The notes beneath the pieces are model-generated. The model was not told the DNA's origin. It saw only the letters and a program-made list of their open reading frames with translations, and made no database searches. From Larkinella arboricola (GTDB lineage: Bacteria > Bacteroidota > Bacteroidia > Cytophagales > Spirosomataceae): a stretch of DNA of 64,000 bases. Below are positions 16,183 through 25,976 of the stretch, one piece after another (the first letter of the stretch is position 1; every line of letters starts with the position of its first letter). A program made the position numbers and the translations under genes. The stretch spans positions 186,001-250,000 of the forward strand of contig NZ_QLMC01000008.1 in assembly GCF_003259745.1 (NCBI RefSeq), in the 5' to 3' direction.

Positions 16183-18132
16183 ATGTTTCCTACGAGTAGT
16201 TACAGACTTCCACAGCCGATTACGGTTGGCAGAATCTTCAATGTTGCGATTGAGAGCGAACTTATCAAAGTGGGTTACATCTTTGTTTTAGCCATCCTCT
16301 CCTTTCCCTATTTCGATTTTGCCCATACGCCCAGTGCCGGTATTGATAATTCGTGGCGTATGGCGCTGGAGATTATTTATGAGAAAAAGCTGGTGTGGGG
16401 AAAAGATGTTATCTATACCTATGGCCCCTTAGGGCGCTGGCTGCAACGGTATGTCATCACCACCGCCCCGTTCGAACTCTTTCTGGTCGATTCCTTCGTG
16501 GCTATCAACCTGGTCGTTCTGCTCTATAGTTTTCTGCCCAACCCTCTCAAACTTTGGCATTTACTGCTTTATTTCCCCCTATGGGCCATCGTCAATAGCA
16601 TGCATGGCGAATGGATTCACTTCCTGTGGTTTTACCTGGTCATCTACTGGGGTGTGCGCTATCTGTACCAGCCCAATCTGCTGCTGCTCTATTACCTGCT
16701 TGTGCTTAGTGCCGTCAATTTTTTTATGAAGGCCAACTACGGGATCATTATTCTGGGCTATACCGCTAGTTTACTGTCGTTTCGGTTTGTCGTTCAGCGT
16801 GGTAACGTAAAAGAGTATCTGGCCAGCCTGACGGTTTTAGGCTTACTGCTCATCTCCGGAGCCCACTGGCTGCATACGGATTTAATTGGCTACCTGATTT
16901 CAAGTCTCCATGTCATCGACGGGTACAATGAATCTCAGGCACTTTATCCGGAAAATAAGCTGCGGGTGGTTTTGCTGGCTTACGGGTGTTTTCTGCTGCA
17001 ATTTCTTACCGCCATCGTTTATCTGGTCCGGCTACGTTTTGCCCCTCAAAAACGCAACGACAGCCCATACATTACGCTCTTTACACTTTTCTGGCTGCTG
17101 ATCATCTCCTTTGTCCTGCTGAAGTACGCCTTTACCCGAGCGGACGACGGGCATCTTACCGTTTTTATCAAACAGTCTAGCCTGCTGCTGTTACTGGTGA
17201 TGGTTAGCGTCCCGGAAGCCTGGCTGAAAAAGACGTTCTTTGGGTATCTGGTCCTGAACTGCGTTATTTATCTGACGTTTTACATCCCGATTTTCGGAAA
17301 AATACCCGTTAATTATGCTACCGAGTTCTCCCAGAAAGCACTGCTGGTCAGGCATTATCTTCAGCAGGCCGTCACCCACTCCTACCCCGTTCCCCAGGCT
17401 ACGCTTCCCGATTCGATTCGCCAAAAGATAGGCCGCCAGACCGTTGATGTGATTCCCAATGAAATATCAACGGTATACTTCAATGGATTAAATTACAATC
17501 CACGGCCGGCCCTGCAATCGTATCAGGCTTACAATGCGTATCTGGATGCCAAAAACCGGGACAAATACCTGTCAGAATCCGCCCCGGAATGGGTTATTTT
17601 CGAATACACGGGCATTGACGGCAAGTACCCCCTCGCGGATGAAACCCAGACCCTGCTGGCTCTTCTGCAACGCTATAGCACCGTTGACGAAAGCAATCAG
17701 CAGCTTTTCCTGAGAAAAAACCGCCAGACCAAACAGCTAACCTTGGTTCGCCAGCAAACCAAAAGGATTGTAATGGGTCAGAAGTTACACCTGGCAACAA
17801 CCGATTCGCTGCTGCATATTGTCTATGCCAGGACGCAGTATACGGCCTACGGGAAAGCACTGAACATGTTTTTCCAACCCCCGCAACTCACCATGACGAT
17901 CAGCGCCGAAGACCATTCGGCGGTCGAGTATCGGGCCGTGCCAAGCCTTTTGCAAAAGGGTGTTATTGTCACCAGCCGGGTTGATAACCTGTCCGATGCC
18001 AAAGAATTTTTAGCGACCCGGCAGGTAACCAACAAACGAATTACGGACATTTCCTTTGATCAGAAAATTCGGTGGCAGCCCGGCTTTGATCCCGCAATTG
18101 ATCTTGTCATTCAGTCGTATCGCTTAAAATAA
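16183..18132 (+). CDS. Polytopic membrane protein (649 aa)
   Basis: About ten hydrophobic segments occupy residues 28-400, for example VGYIFVLAILSFPYF, LLLYYLLVLSAVNFF and SSLLLLLVMVSVPE. A roughly 245-residue soluble C-terminal domain follows. The loop between the first two segments has the pattern AGIDNSWRMALE and then DVIYTYGPLGRW, seen in large uncharacterised membrane proteins of this group and reminiscent of GT-C-type glycosyltransferase loops (aspartate after the first helix). It could be a lipid-linked sugar transferase, but no sure catalytic motif is present. The only close neighbour downstream is a decayed TonB-receptor fragment. Confidence 0.65.
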   Translation: MFPTSSYRLPQPITVGRIFNVAIESELIKVGYIFVLAILSFPYFDFAHTPSAGIDNSWRMALEIIYEKKLVWGKDVIYTYGPLGRWLQRYVITTAPFELFLVDSFVAINLVVLLYSFLPNPLKLWHLLLYFPLWAIVNSMHGEWIHFLWFYLVIYWGVRYLYQPNLLLLYYLLVLSAVNFFMKANYGIIILGYTASLLSFRFVVQRGNVKEYLASLTVLGLLLISGAHWLHTDLIGYLISSLHVIDGYNESQALYPENKLRVVLLAYGCFLLQFLTAIVYLVRLRFAPQKRNDSPYITLFTLFWLLIISFVLLKYAFTRADDGHLTVFIKQSSLLLLLVMVSVPEAWLKKTFFGYLVLNCVIYLTFYIPIFGKIPVNYATEFSQKALLVRHYLQQAVTHSYPVPQATLPDSIRQKIGRQTVDVIPNEISTVYFNGLNYNPRPALQSYQAYNAYLDAKNRDKYLSESAPEWVIFEYTGIDGKYPLADETQTLLALLQRYSTVDESNQQLFLRKNRQTKQLTLVRQQTKRIVMGQKLHLATTDSLLHIVYARTQYTAYGKALNMFFQPPQLTMTISAEDHSAVEYRAVPSLLQKGVIVTSRVDNLSDAKEFLATRQVTNKRITDISFDQKIRWQPGFDPAIDLVIQSYRLK

Positions 18133-18182
18133 GCGGGCTCCTGCTCTTTTCCGGAATAGCCGTTTGGTAAAAATCATGCTGA

Positions 18183-18548
18183 ACGGATTGCTCCGGCAAC
18201 GCATCGCTGGCCCAGCTAAGCCGCAAGGAAAGTGGAGACGGATTGGAAGAAGCATTCAACACGCCGAAATGGATCACGAATCTGCGTGTTTCGAACGCCA
18301 ATCTGTGGTACGGCCTCGGTTTCTCGGTTGCCTATAAACACCAGAGTTCCTTTTTGTGGCAATCCTCGCTGGCAACCGGCATGGTGCCAGCGATTCATAC
18401 CGTCGATGCTCAAACGAGTTACCGCATCCAGAGCCTAAAACTTGACCTGAAACTTGGGGCCACAAATTTGACGAATCGGTCCTATAGCACGTTTGTCGCC
18501 GGACCGAGCGTGGGCGGCTTCTATTATGTGACATTAACGTGGCAATAA
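18183..18548 (+). pseudogene. TonB-dependent receptor, 3' remnant
   Basis: The frame open from 18183 to the TAA at 18548 encodes the last beta-strands of a TonB-dependent outer-membrane receptor: GLEEAFNTPKWITNLRVSN, SFLWQSSLATGMVPAIHTVDAQ, LGATNLTNRSYSTFVAGP and a terminal aromatic YYVTLTWQ. A TGA closes the frame upstream at 18180 and no plug domain or signal peptide precedes it, so more than 80% of the gene is missing. It is probably the scar of a deletion; the neighbouring 649-aa gene ends 50 bp upstream. Confidence 0.75.
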
Positions 18549-18582
18549 CCGTTCCTGAAACTGACAGGCTCTGGACACAAAC

Positions 18583-20694
18583 CTAAGGGACCTTTACCAG
18601 TTTGTGCCGTTTGGCGGCTGGACCAGTGCCGACCTGTAACACATATACGCCGTTGTTCAGGCCAGGATGCAGTGTGATTTGCGGCTCCGTTCGTTCACTT
18701 GTTTCCTGCCAGACCAGACGGCCCCATAAATCATATAGCCGAACCGGCTGACCGACGGCTTGCGGCCCCTGAAACTGTATGGTAAACGACTCACGGAAGG
18801 GATTGGGAAATACCCGGATAGCACCCGGCTCCAACGCAACGTCGGCACCCCAACGGGCGGCTGCCGGAGCAACGAATTGAAAACTCACCGTCAGGGGTGT
18901 ACCGGCCGATCCCGTACCATTGGGGCCGGTATAGGGCGTCGCCGTCAGTGTGTAAGAGCCGGGAACGGGTTTCCAGGTTCGGTACTGGCCATTCCCATCT
19001 TTAAATAAGGCATAAGGAGCCGTATTTTCCAGTTGAGTGCGCGTCTGGGTACCGCTCAACTGCATCACCACCGACCCCACTGTAGCCGGATTGGTGTTTG
19101 CCTGAATGTTAAATACGTGGCTGGGCAGGCTCGCCAGATTCAACTCCTGACCGTCGGTAAGCTCCTGGATGGTTTGCTGCGTAATCGCATTGATCAAACT
19201 AAAGCTTTCAACGTTAAGGTGATCCACCACCGTAAAACTGAAGGTGTACGGCGTACCCGCCGACCCCGTACCATTAGGGCCGGTATAGGGCGTCGCCGTC
19301 AGTGTGTAAGAGCCGACTGCCGGTTTCCATCCTTTGTAATCACCGTTGTTATCCTGGAACAAGGCATAAGGAGCTGCATTCTCAATTTGTGTCAACGACT
19401 GCGTACCGCTGAGCTGCATAACGACGGAACCGACAGTGGCCGGCGCGGTATTGGCCCGTAGGTTCAGGTTTTGGGTGGGTAGCCCCGCCAGATTAATCTC
19501 CTCTCCCGGCATAAGCTCCCGAATCGGCCCATCGGTATGAGCATTGATCAGACTCACACTGAATACCGTCAGCGGGACGGCAGCCGGCGTCACTTTGCGG
19601 ACACGATAGTTGTTTCTATCGCTGATGTAGAGATTACCCTGGACATCGACCGCTATACTACTCGGCCCGTTTAAGCTGGCCTGAGTAGGCAAGCCGCCAT
19701 CACCACTAAAGCCTGCCAGACCATTGCCCGCAATTGTGCTGATGATACCGTCCGGGGTCACCTGACGAATCCGGTGATTGCCGCCATCCGCAATGAGTAA
19801 ATTACCTTTTGCATCCAATAGTATACCGCTGGGATAGTCTAAACTGGCACGGGTTGCCGCCCCCCCGTCACCCCCGAAATCCGAAATACCATTCCCGGCC
19901 CAGGTGGTGATGACGCCCTGAGGAGTCACTTTCCGAATGCGGTGATTATACTGGTCGGCAATAAACAGATTGCCCTGCGCATCTACGGCAACATCCCCTG
20001 GAAAGTTCAGCCTGGCGCTGGTTGCAGGGCCCCCATCACCACTAAAGCCATAGCTCCCGTTGCCCGCAACCGTGGTAATGATGCCATCGGGCGTTACTTT
20101 CCGAATCCGGTGGTTGAAGTAATCAGCAATAAACAGATTGCCCTGCGCGTCGATGTCTATCCCCGTAGGCCCATCCAGACTCGCCTGGATGGCCGGTCCG
20201 CCGTCGCCACCGAAACAACCGGTTTCCTTACTACACCGGACGCCATTTCCCACGACGGTATTGATGATACCGTCCGGCGTCACTTTGCGGATGCGGTTAT
20301 TCCAATTATCGGATAAGAAAAGATTGCCCTGCGCGTCAATGGCTATATCATCGACAACACTCAGATGTGCGTTGATAGCCGGTCCACCATCTCCGCTAAA
20401 ACCCAGTTCTCCATCGCCAACGGCTGCCCGGATAATACCATCGGTGGTTACTTTCCGAATTTGGCTAACACCCGATATAAACAGATTGCCCTGCGCATCC
20501 AGGGCCAGGCCCCGGGGGCCGCTTAGACCGGCGCTGGTTGCGGGTCCGCCATTACCACTATTCTCCGAAATACCGTTGCCCGCAATGGTATGAATGGTTT
20601 GGGCCGATAAACGAGTAAAAAAGAGCCCGACGATCAGGCAACCAGATAACAACGCGGAGGAGAAAAAATGAGGGAAGCGTATGAAAGAAGTCAT
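18583..20694 (-). CDS. Secreted NHL-propeller protein with T9SS type A sorting domain
   Basis: I start at the ATG at 20694 (MTSFIRFPHFFSS), which gives a normal signal peptide ending near LSAQT; the longer frame adds nine residues. About six NHL repeats follow (each with AGNG, GDGGPAT, LDAQGNLFI, NHRIRKVTPDG), forming a beta-propeller of about 340 residues. Two copies of a roughly 110-aa domain come next (FSLINA, NLANLP-like segment, ANTxPATVGSVVMQLSGTQ, GSYTLTATPYTGPNGTGSAGTP), then a Por-secretion tail (VFPNPFRESFTIQFQ to the terminal KLVKVP). It is exported by Sec, moved across the outer membrane by T9SS and anchored or released. The ligand is unknown. It shares the repeated domain with the 1638-aa protein downstream. 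Confidence 0.85.
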   Translation of the reverse strand: MTSFIRFPHFFSSALLSGCLIVGLFFTRLSAQTIHTIAGNGISENSGNGGPATSAGLSGPRGLALDAQGNLFISGVSQIRKVTTDGIIRAAVGDGELGFSGDGGPAINAHLSVVDDIAIDAQGNLFLSDNWNNRIRKVTPDGIINTVVGNGVRCSKETGCFGGDGGPAIQASLDGPTGIDIDAQGNLFIADYFNHRIRKVTPDGIITTVAGNGSYGFSGDGGPATSARLNFPGDVAVDAQGNLFIADQYNHRIRKVTPQGVITTWAGNGISDFGGDGGAATRASLDYPSGILLDAKGNLLIADGGNHRIRQVTPDGIISTIAGNGLAGFSGDGGLPTQASLNGPSSIAVDVQGNLYISDRNNYRVRKVTPAAVPLTVFSVSLINAHTDGPIRELMPGEEINLAGLPTQNLNLRANTAPATVGSVVMQLSGTQSLTQIENAAPYALFQDNNGDYKGWKPAVGSYTLTATPYTGPNGTGSAGTPYTFSFTVVDHLNVESFSLINAITQQTIQELTDGQELNLASLPSHVFNIQANTNPATVGSVVMQLSGTQTRTQLENTAPYALFKDGNGQYRTWKPVPGSYTLTATPYTGPNGTGSAGTPLTVSFQFVAPAAARWGADVALEPGAIRVFPNPFRESFTIQFQGPQAVGQPVRLYDLWGRLVWQETSERTEPQITLHPGLNNGVYVLQVGTGPAAKRHKLVKVP

Positions 20695-21059
20695 AACAAG
20701 AAAGGTTAGGGTTAATGACACACTTAAATACGAAGCAGTAGACGTGTCCTAACGGCTGTTTTATGGCGCAGGTCACCTTGAGCAAAGGGAATAATTACAG
20801 CTACTAACGTCAACACAATTAGACTTATCTAATATAAATTTAAACTAAAATACGAAACAAAAGCCAGCCGTATTAAAAATAAGTTTCGTAACGTTCAGCA
20901 ACCACGCTTTATTCGAAGTTAAAACGGCCGGAAGATGTTGACTTCCGGCTGTGGAGAGCTTACCCAATTTGTGCTTCCCGGTGCTCTCCAGCAAAAACAG
21001 AAGGCATAAAAAAAAGCATCTTGCTTCCCAAAAGGGCTGTAACACGATGCTTTTTTATT
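20695..21059. other. Intergenic region with hairpins between two T9SS genes
   Basis: No gene is seen. The 8-bp stem GCCGGAAG (20927-20934) / CTTCCGGC (20942-20949) lies in the middle and a further terminator stands near the right end. The AT-rich left part probably contains the promoter of the NHL protein gene. Confidence 0.5.
21011..21053 (-). terminator. Terminator of the 1638-aa gene
   Basis: AAAAGCATC (21011-21019) and GATGCTTTT (21045-21053) pair around an internal CCC/GGG mini-stem. On the minus strand a run of eight T follows, 7-50 bp beyond the gene's stop codon at 21060. Confidence 0.75.
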
Positions 21060-24000
21060 TTACTTTAATTTCACGAGCCTATACCGCCGGGCTCTTTTCC
21101 CCTCTCCTAGCTGAAGGATATATAAGCCCGCTGGCCATTGCTTGCCGGACTGAATAAGCTGTTCTGTCTGCGTCAGGTCCTCCAACATGAAAAGCAGTCG
21201 GCCATAAGCATCATGGATAAATACCGGCAGCTTGCCTTTATTTCGTCCCTGCACCTGTAGCGTAAACGATTCCTGGAACGGATTCGGATAATAGATCACC
21301 TGCATCTCTTCCGCTTCGGCGTCAGCCTCAACCCGTCCATTGGGAGCCTGCTCCACAACGGTGAAGTTGATGGTCAATGGTGTGCCGGCTGTACCCGTCG
21401 CCCCCGCCCCCGTGTAGGACGTCACCTTCAGCGTGTAACTACCCACCGGTGGAATCCAGTTGTTGTAGTCTCCGTTGCTGTCGCCAAACAGGCTGTAGGG
21501 AGCCCCCGTCTCAATCTGGGTCCGGTTCTGGCGACCACTCAACACCATCTTGACCGACCCCACCGTAGTCGGCGAGGTGTTGGCCCGCAGGTTCACATTG
21601 CGTGAGGTGAACGCAGCCAGGTTGATCTGATCACCGTTGCTTAGCACCCGAATCTCCTGATCACTGGTGGCATTCATCAAACTTACACTCACCACCGCAG
21701 GACCCGTGGAACTGGACGCATTGACCATTACACTGATAACTTCCTGAGCCGATAAAGCCGGCGAGCCGTTATCGGCTACTTTCACCGTCAGGCTAAAGGT
21801 GCCCGTCGTAGTGGGTGTCCAGCTAAAGGCCCCGGTGCTGGCATTGATGCTCACACCGGCTGGACCGGATACGCTGTAAGTCAGCGTCTGAGCCGGTAGG
21901 TCCTTATCGGTAGCCTGGGCCGTGAAGGTTAAGGCCTGTCCAACGGTGGCGGTTTTGCCTCCAATCGAAGCCAGCACCGGGGCCGTGTTGGTGGCCTGAG
22001 GAGCCTGCTCTACAACCGTGAAGCTGATGGTCAGCGGTACACCAGCGGTGCCCCCGGCTGAGGAAGCCGTATACGGTGTGCCCGTCAGCGTGTAACTGCC
22101 CAAAGCAGGTGTCCAGTTGTTGAAGTTACCGTTGCTGTCGCCAAACAACGCATACGGAACCCCGTTGTCGGTCTGCGTGCGCGACTGCTTGCCACCCAGC
22201 ACCATCTTCACCGAGCCCACCGTAGCCGGGTTGGTGTTGGCCCGGATGTTGATGTTGCGTGTTCCCAGCGTGGCCAGATTGATCTGCTCGCCATTGCTCA
22301 ACACCCGAATCTCCTGATCGGTCGTGGCATTCATCAGGCTGAAGCTGACCAGAGTCTGTTGAGCGACCGGAGCCGCCCCTACTGTCACACTGATAACCTC
22401 CTGAGCCGACAGTACCGGAGAACCGTTATCGGTTACTGTCACCGTCAGGCTAAAGCTACCCGTCGTGGTCGGTGTCCAGTTGAAGGCCCCCGTGCTGGCG
22501 TTGATGCTGGCACCAGCGGCACCGGATACACTGTAAGTCAGCGTTTGAGCGGGCACATCGCTATCAGTAGCCTGAGCCGTGAAGCTCAGCGGCTGGCCCA
22601 CTGTAGCGGTTTTGCTGCCAATGCCCGTCAGCACCGGAGCCGTGTTGGTAGCCTGAGGAGCCTGCTCTACAACCGTGAAGCTGATGGTCAATGGTGTGCC
22701 GGCTGTACCCGTCGCCCCCGCCCCCGTGTAGGACGTCACCTTCAGCGTGTAACTACCCACCGGTGGAATCCAGTTGTTGTAGTCTCCGTTGCTGTCGCCA
22801 AACAGGCTGTAGGGAGCCCCCGTCTCAATCTGGGTCCGGTTCTGGCGACCACTCAACACCATCTTGACCGACCCCACCGTAGTCGGCGAGGTGTTGGCCC
22901 GCAGGTTCACATTGCGTGAGGTGAACGCAGCCAGGTTGATCTGATCACCGTTGGTTAACACTCGAATCTCCTGATCGGTGGTGGCATTCATCAAACTTAC
23001 ACTCACCACCGCTGGCCCCGTGGAACTGGTCGCATTAACCGTTACACTGATAACTTCCTGGGCTGACAGGGCCGGAGAACCGTTATCTGTCACTTTCACC
23101 GTCAGGCTAAAGGTGCCCGTGGTGGTGGGCGTCCAGCTGAAGGCGCCCGTGCTGGCATTGATGCTCACACCGGCTGGACCGCTGACGCTGTAAGTCAGCG
23201 TCTGAGCCGGTAGGTCCTTATCGGTAGCCTGGGCCGTGAAGGTTAAGGCCTGTCCAACGGTGGCGGTTTTGCCTCCAATCGAAGCCAGCACCGGGGCCGT
23301 GTTGGCAACGGCGGCTTCTGGCGTCACCCGGATAAAATCCCAGGTTGCCGTGAAGGGCGTCGAGTTCAGTGAGGTACTTACAATGCCCACAGCCAGGGCA
23401 CGTCCCCCCTGAATGGCCTGCAACAACGTTCCTCCTACGGTAATGGAAGGCCCCAGATCCACCAGCGCCCCCCCGTCTTTTGCGTACCTAGGTTGAACTT
23501 TACCCGTTGCTTTATTCACTGACAAATATAGATCGAGTGACCCGGTAGGCAATCCCCCCGGCAATGTATACGTTATGCTGCTGGCTACCCCGTTGTTTTC
23601 ATATACCACTTCAATGCCGCCCGTTCCCCCATCGGCTGCCAGTGCTACCTTCAGGTAGTTGTCCTGATCGCCCACACCAATGTATAAGCCCTGCGATTGG
23701 TGATACTGCGGAGTCCGGTTATTGAAGAAAGGACCTAGCAAGCGGGTCTGCACCCTAAACGGACCCGGTGTGCTGTTGGTATTGATGCCAAATTGAAAAC
23801 CGTTTTCCTGGGTGTTTACCGCCTGATAGGGATCTCCCGGCGTAGCTTCGACCACCGAAAAAGCGCCGACAGCCCCACCTGCTACCAGGTTCTGCTCATC
23901 AAATAAATCCAGGTAATCAATTCCGGTCTGCATGGGCAGCATCAATCCTGTGAAGCCCAACCCAAACAAACCCGTGCCCGGATCATTGTTGAACAGGTTG

Positions 24001-25976
24001 TACTCCAGAGGCAGCGTGGTAGTCATGCCATTGCTGGCATCGAGCGCAAAATAGTCCACCTCATCGGCCAGCCCATCGTTGTCATCATCCGGATCGTTTA
24101 AGTCCGACACCTTATCACCGTCCGCATCACCGGGCCGACTCGAGGCCGAACAGGGGTTGGAGGCATTATCAATCTCATCGGCGTTGCTGTAACCATCCCC
24201 ATCATCGTCAAAAGCCGTGCTGTAAGCCGCCGAACACCCACCCCCGGCAGCCTCGGGTTCAAAGACATAAATCTGGTTTTGCAGGTAACATACCACCCAG
24301 ACCGTACCGGGAAAAATGTCGTTATCGCCCTGAGCGGTGATGTCCAGAGGCTGCGAGCCAAAGTTGGAAGCAAACGGCAGGTCCAGATTCTTTTTCTTCG
24401 CACCGAGACTGTTGGTCACCCCCGTACCACTGGCATTCAGGGTGATCTTCTGAATGGTCCCATCAAAGGAAGCCACCAGCAGATGCCCCTTCAGGCCGTT
24501 GTTGAAACCCGAAGCCGTGTACTCCACAATCCCGTTGGTCGATACCGTATAGGTGATCAAGGCGTTGTCCTTTTCACCCGGATTCTGAAAATCGCCTTCG
24601 ATGGGATGGGCCATATTAACAGGCACCGGGGGCCAGTCGCTGGGCAGTGGGTTGGACCCCGTCTTGCTGGTACGCCATACCCCACTCGTACCGTTGTGAG
24701 TGTACAAACCCGCCCCCGCTGGATTAGCCCGGATCGGGTGCGGATGGCCCCCGTAGAAGCTGCCCGGCACATACGTCCGCAAATCCCCCACATAGTGAAA
24801 GTTGTCCAGGTTGTTGACCTTGGGATCATTCGGACCCGAACCCGTCGAACCCGGCTCCCCCGTTACATAGTTGTTGGTGGCCGTACCCACCCCCTCACTG
24901 GCTGGATGACCACCCCAACCCGGGTTGGCCCCGTTGTCCGTCACGTACATCTTGCGGGACCGGGTGATCACCAGATCATACGCATTGCGAAACCCTGTGG
25001 CAAACACCTGCACCGGACCACCCGCTACCAGCTTGGCCTGGTTCAGCCCATCATTGCCCCCAAAGGGATCATTGGCATCGGGGTTGCCCGCCCGGTTGGG
25101 GTCGTCCAGGGTGGGCAGATCATACTTGTAAGCGGTGTTGCCGCTGCCCCGGGTAGGCAGTGCTTCAATCACCGCCAGGTCAATCGAGAGCACACAGGCC
25201 GCCAGGGCATACTCAGGTGTATAGGCAAAGTTGGTTGAGGGGCTACCCGCATTGGTGTGGCCCCCCACTACCAGGTAGAGCTTGTTGCCATCCAGTTGCA
25301 GACCGTTGGTGGCATGGTTCTCCTCCGAGCGGGGCAGCCCCCGGACCAGGTCCACTTTCTGCCAGCCAGTGGGGGTTTTGGTCAGCTTGGAGACGATGCC
25401 CGAGTTGGTGTCCAGGTTCAAATCACCCTCGGGTCCGCCGATGCGGCTGTCGCTGGAGCTGACGTAGAGGATGGGGTTGGTGGCGGTACCGGTGACCAGC
25501 AGACCAGTGACCTGTCGGGTGGTCACCGAGGGAGCCAGCGAGCCATCATCGTTGTGGTTGGGAATGGTGTTGATGAGGCTGATGGTTTCCTGGCTGGCGA
25601 TGGAGTAGTCGTTGGGGGCGTTTTTGACGATGGTCAGCACCTTGATCAGGCCGTTCTGCTGGGCCACATAGAGTTTGCCATCGGGACCGAATTGCAGGGA
25701 GGTGGGGTTTTTCAGACCGGCGGTGATGTCGAGCCGGCCGTTGGGGTTGTCTTTGAGCCGGCTGGACTTAAAGTTAAAGCTACCGTTGCGGACCTGTTCC
25801 CTGGAAGGTTTGCCACCACGTACTTTTTTTATAAGTTTATACAGGCCCTTAAACTTATTTTTATCGGGTCCTTTACCTTGACCCCAGGCATCGGGAGCGT
25901 TAAAACAGATAACAAGTGCCAGCCATACGCAGATACTGTTCATCACCAACGCGAATCGGGTAGATGTATTTTTCAT
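21060..25976 (-). CDS. Giant secreted T9SS protein: sugar-dehydrogenase-like propeller, Ig-like and repeat domains
   Basis: The domains of this 1638-aa protein are, in order: a signal peptide to about residue 32; a glucose/sorbosone-dehydrogenase-like beta-propeller (about 75-570, with PTSLQFGPDGKLYVAQQNG and GFRNAYDLVITRSRKMYVTDNG); acidic Ca2+-binding TSP3-like repeats (DDDGDGYSNADE, DADGDKVSDLNDPDDDNDG, about 590-640); a LamG/concanavalin-like domain (about 660-905); three Ig-like He_PIG modules (TAPVLASIGGKTATVGQ); three modules of the roughly 110-aa NATTDQEIRVL domain alternating with them; and a type A T9SS tail (YYPNPFQESFTLQVQ). It is a cell-surface or released protein, perhaps binding or oxidising sugars; PQQ-contact residues were not checked. 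Module copies are nearly identical at DNA level, pointing to recent internal duplication or gene conversion. Confidence 0.82.
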   Translation of the reverse strand: MKNTSTRFALVMNSICVWLALVICFNAPDAWGQGKGPDKNKFKGLYKLIKKVRGGKPSREQVRNGSFNFKSSRLKDNPNGRLDITAGLKNPTSLQFGPDGKLYVAQQNGLIKVLTIVKNAPNDYSIASQETISLINTIPNHNDDGSLAPSVTTRQVTGLLVTGTATNPILYVSSSDSRIGGPEGDLNLDTNSGIVSKLTKTPTGWQKVDLVRGLPRSEENHATNGLQLDGNKLYLVVGGHTNAGSPSTNFAYTPEYALAACVLSIDLAVIEALPTRGSGNTAYKYDLPTLDDPNRAGNPDANDPFGGNDGLNQAKLVAGGPVQVFATGFRNAYDLVITRSRKMYVTDNGANPGWGGHPASEGVGTATNNYVTGEPGSTGSGPNDPKVNNLDNFHYVGDLRTYVPGSFYGGHPHPIRANPAGAGLYTHNGTSGVWRTSKTGSNPLPSDWPPVPVNMAHPIEGDFQNPGEKDNALITYTVSTNGIVEYTASGFNNGLKGHLLVASFDGTIQKITLNASGTGVTNSLGAKKKNLDLPFASNFGSQPLDITAQGDNDIFPGTVWVVCYLQNQIYVFEPEAAGGGCSAAYSTAFDDDGDGYSNADEIDNASNPCSASSRPGDADGDKVSDLNDPDDDNDGLADEVDYFALDASNGMTTTLPLEYNLFNNDPGTGLFGLGFTGLMLPMQTGIDYLDLFDEQNLVAGGAVGAFSVVEATPGDPYQAVNTQENGFQFGINTNSTPGPFRVQTRLLGPFFNNRTPQYHQSQGLYIGVGDQDNYLKVALAADGGTGGIEVVYENNGVASSITYTLPGGLPTGSLDLYLSVNKATGKVQPRYAKDGGALVDLGPSITVGGTLLQAIQGGRALAVGIVSTSLNSTPFTATWDFIRVTPEAAVANTAPVLASIGGKTATVGQALTFTAQATDKDLPAQTLTYSVSGPAGVSINASTGAFSWTPTTTGTFSLTVKVTDNGSPALSAQEVISVTVNATSSTGPAVVSVSLMNATTDQEIRVLTNGDQINLAAFTSRNVNLRANTSPTTVGSVKMVLSGRQNRTQIETGAPYSLFGDSNGDYNNWIPPVGSYTLKVTSYTGAGATGTAGTPLTISFTVVEQAPQATNTAPVLTGIGSKTATVGQPLSFTAQATDSDVPAQTLTYSVSGAAGASINASTGAFNWTPTTTGSFSLTVTVTDNGSPVLSAQEVISVTVGAAPVAQQTLVSFSLMNATTDQEIRVLSNGEQINLATLGTRNINIRANTNPATVGSVKMVLGGKQSRTQTDNGVPYALFGDSNGNFNNWTPALGSYTLTGTPYTASSAGGTAGVPLTISFTVVEQAPQATNTAPVLASIGGKTATVGQALTFTAQATDKDLPAQTLTYSVSGPAGVSINASTGAFSWTPTTTGTFSLTVKVADNGSPALSAQEVISVMVNASSSTGPAVVSVSLMNATSDQEIRVLSNGDQINLAAFTSRNVNLRANTSPTTVGSVKMVLSGRQNRTQIETGAPYSLFGDSNGDYNNWIPPVGSYTLKVTSYTGAGATGTAGTPLTINFTVVEQAPNGRVEADAEAEEMQVIYYPNPFQESFTLQVQGRNKGKLPVFIHDAYGRLLFMLEDLTQTEQLIQSGKQWPAGLYILQLGEGKRARRYRLVKLK
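21368..21639. repeat. 272-bp exact intragenic repeat, copy 1
   Basis: This segment matches 22682-22953 base for base over 272 bp (offset 1314). It encodes part of the NATTDQEIRVL-type domain, covering most of a module. Third-codon positions are identical too, so the copies were homogenised recently. Confidence 0.9.
22682..22953. repeat. 272-bp exact intragenic repeat, copy 2
   Basis: This is the partner of 21368-21639. A second shared stretch in the adjacent Ig-like modules, about 21870-21990 versus 23186-23306, is also nearly identical, so the duplicated unit spans an Ig module plus a repeat module. A third, more diverged unit lies between them. Confidence 0.9.

Noticed and set aside
24279-25238. 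319-codon open frame antisense to the giant T9SS gene
   Set aside because: It is a shadow of the GC-rich minus-strand gene, whose domains are continuous through this segment; the antisense product is arginine- and glycine-rich with no motif.
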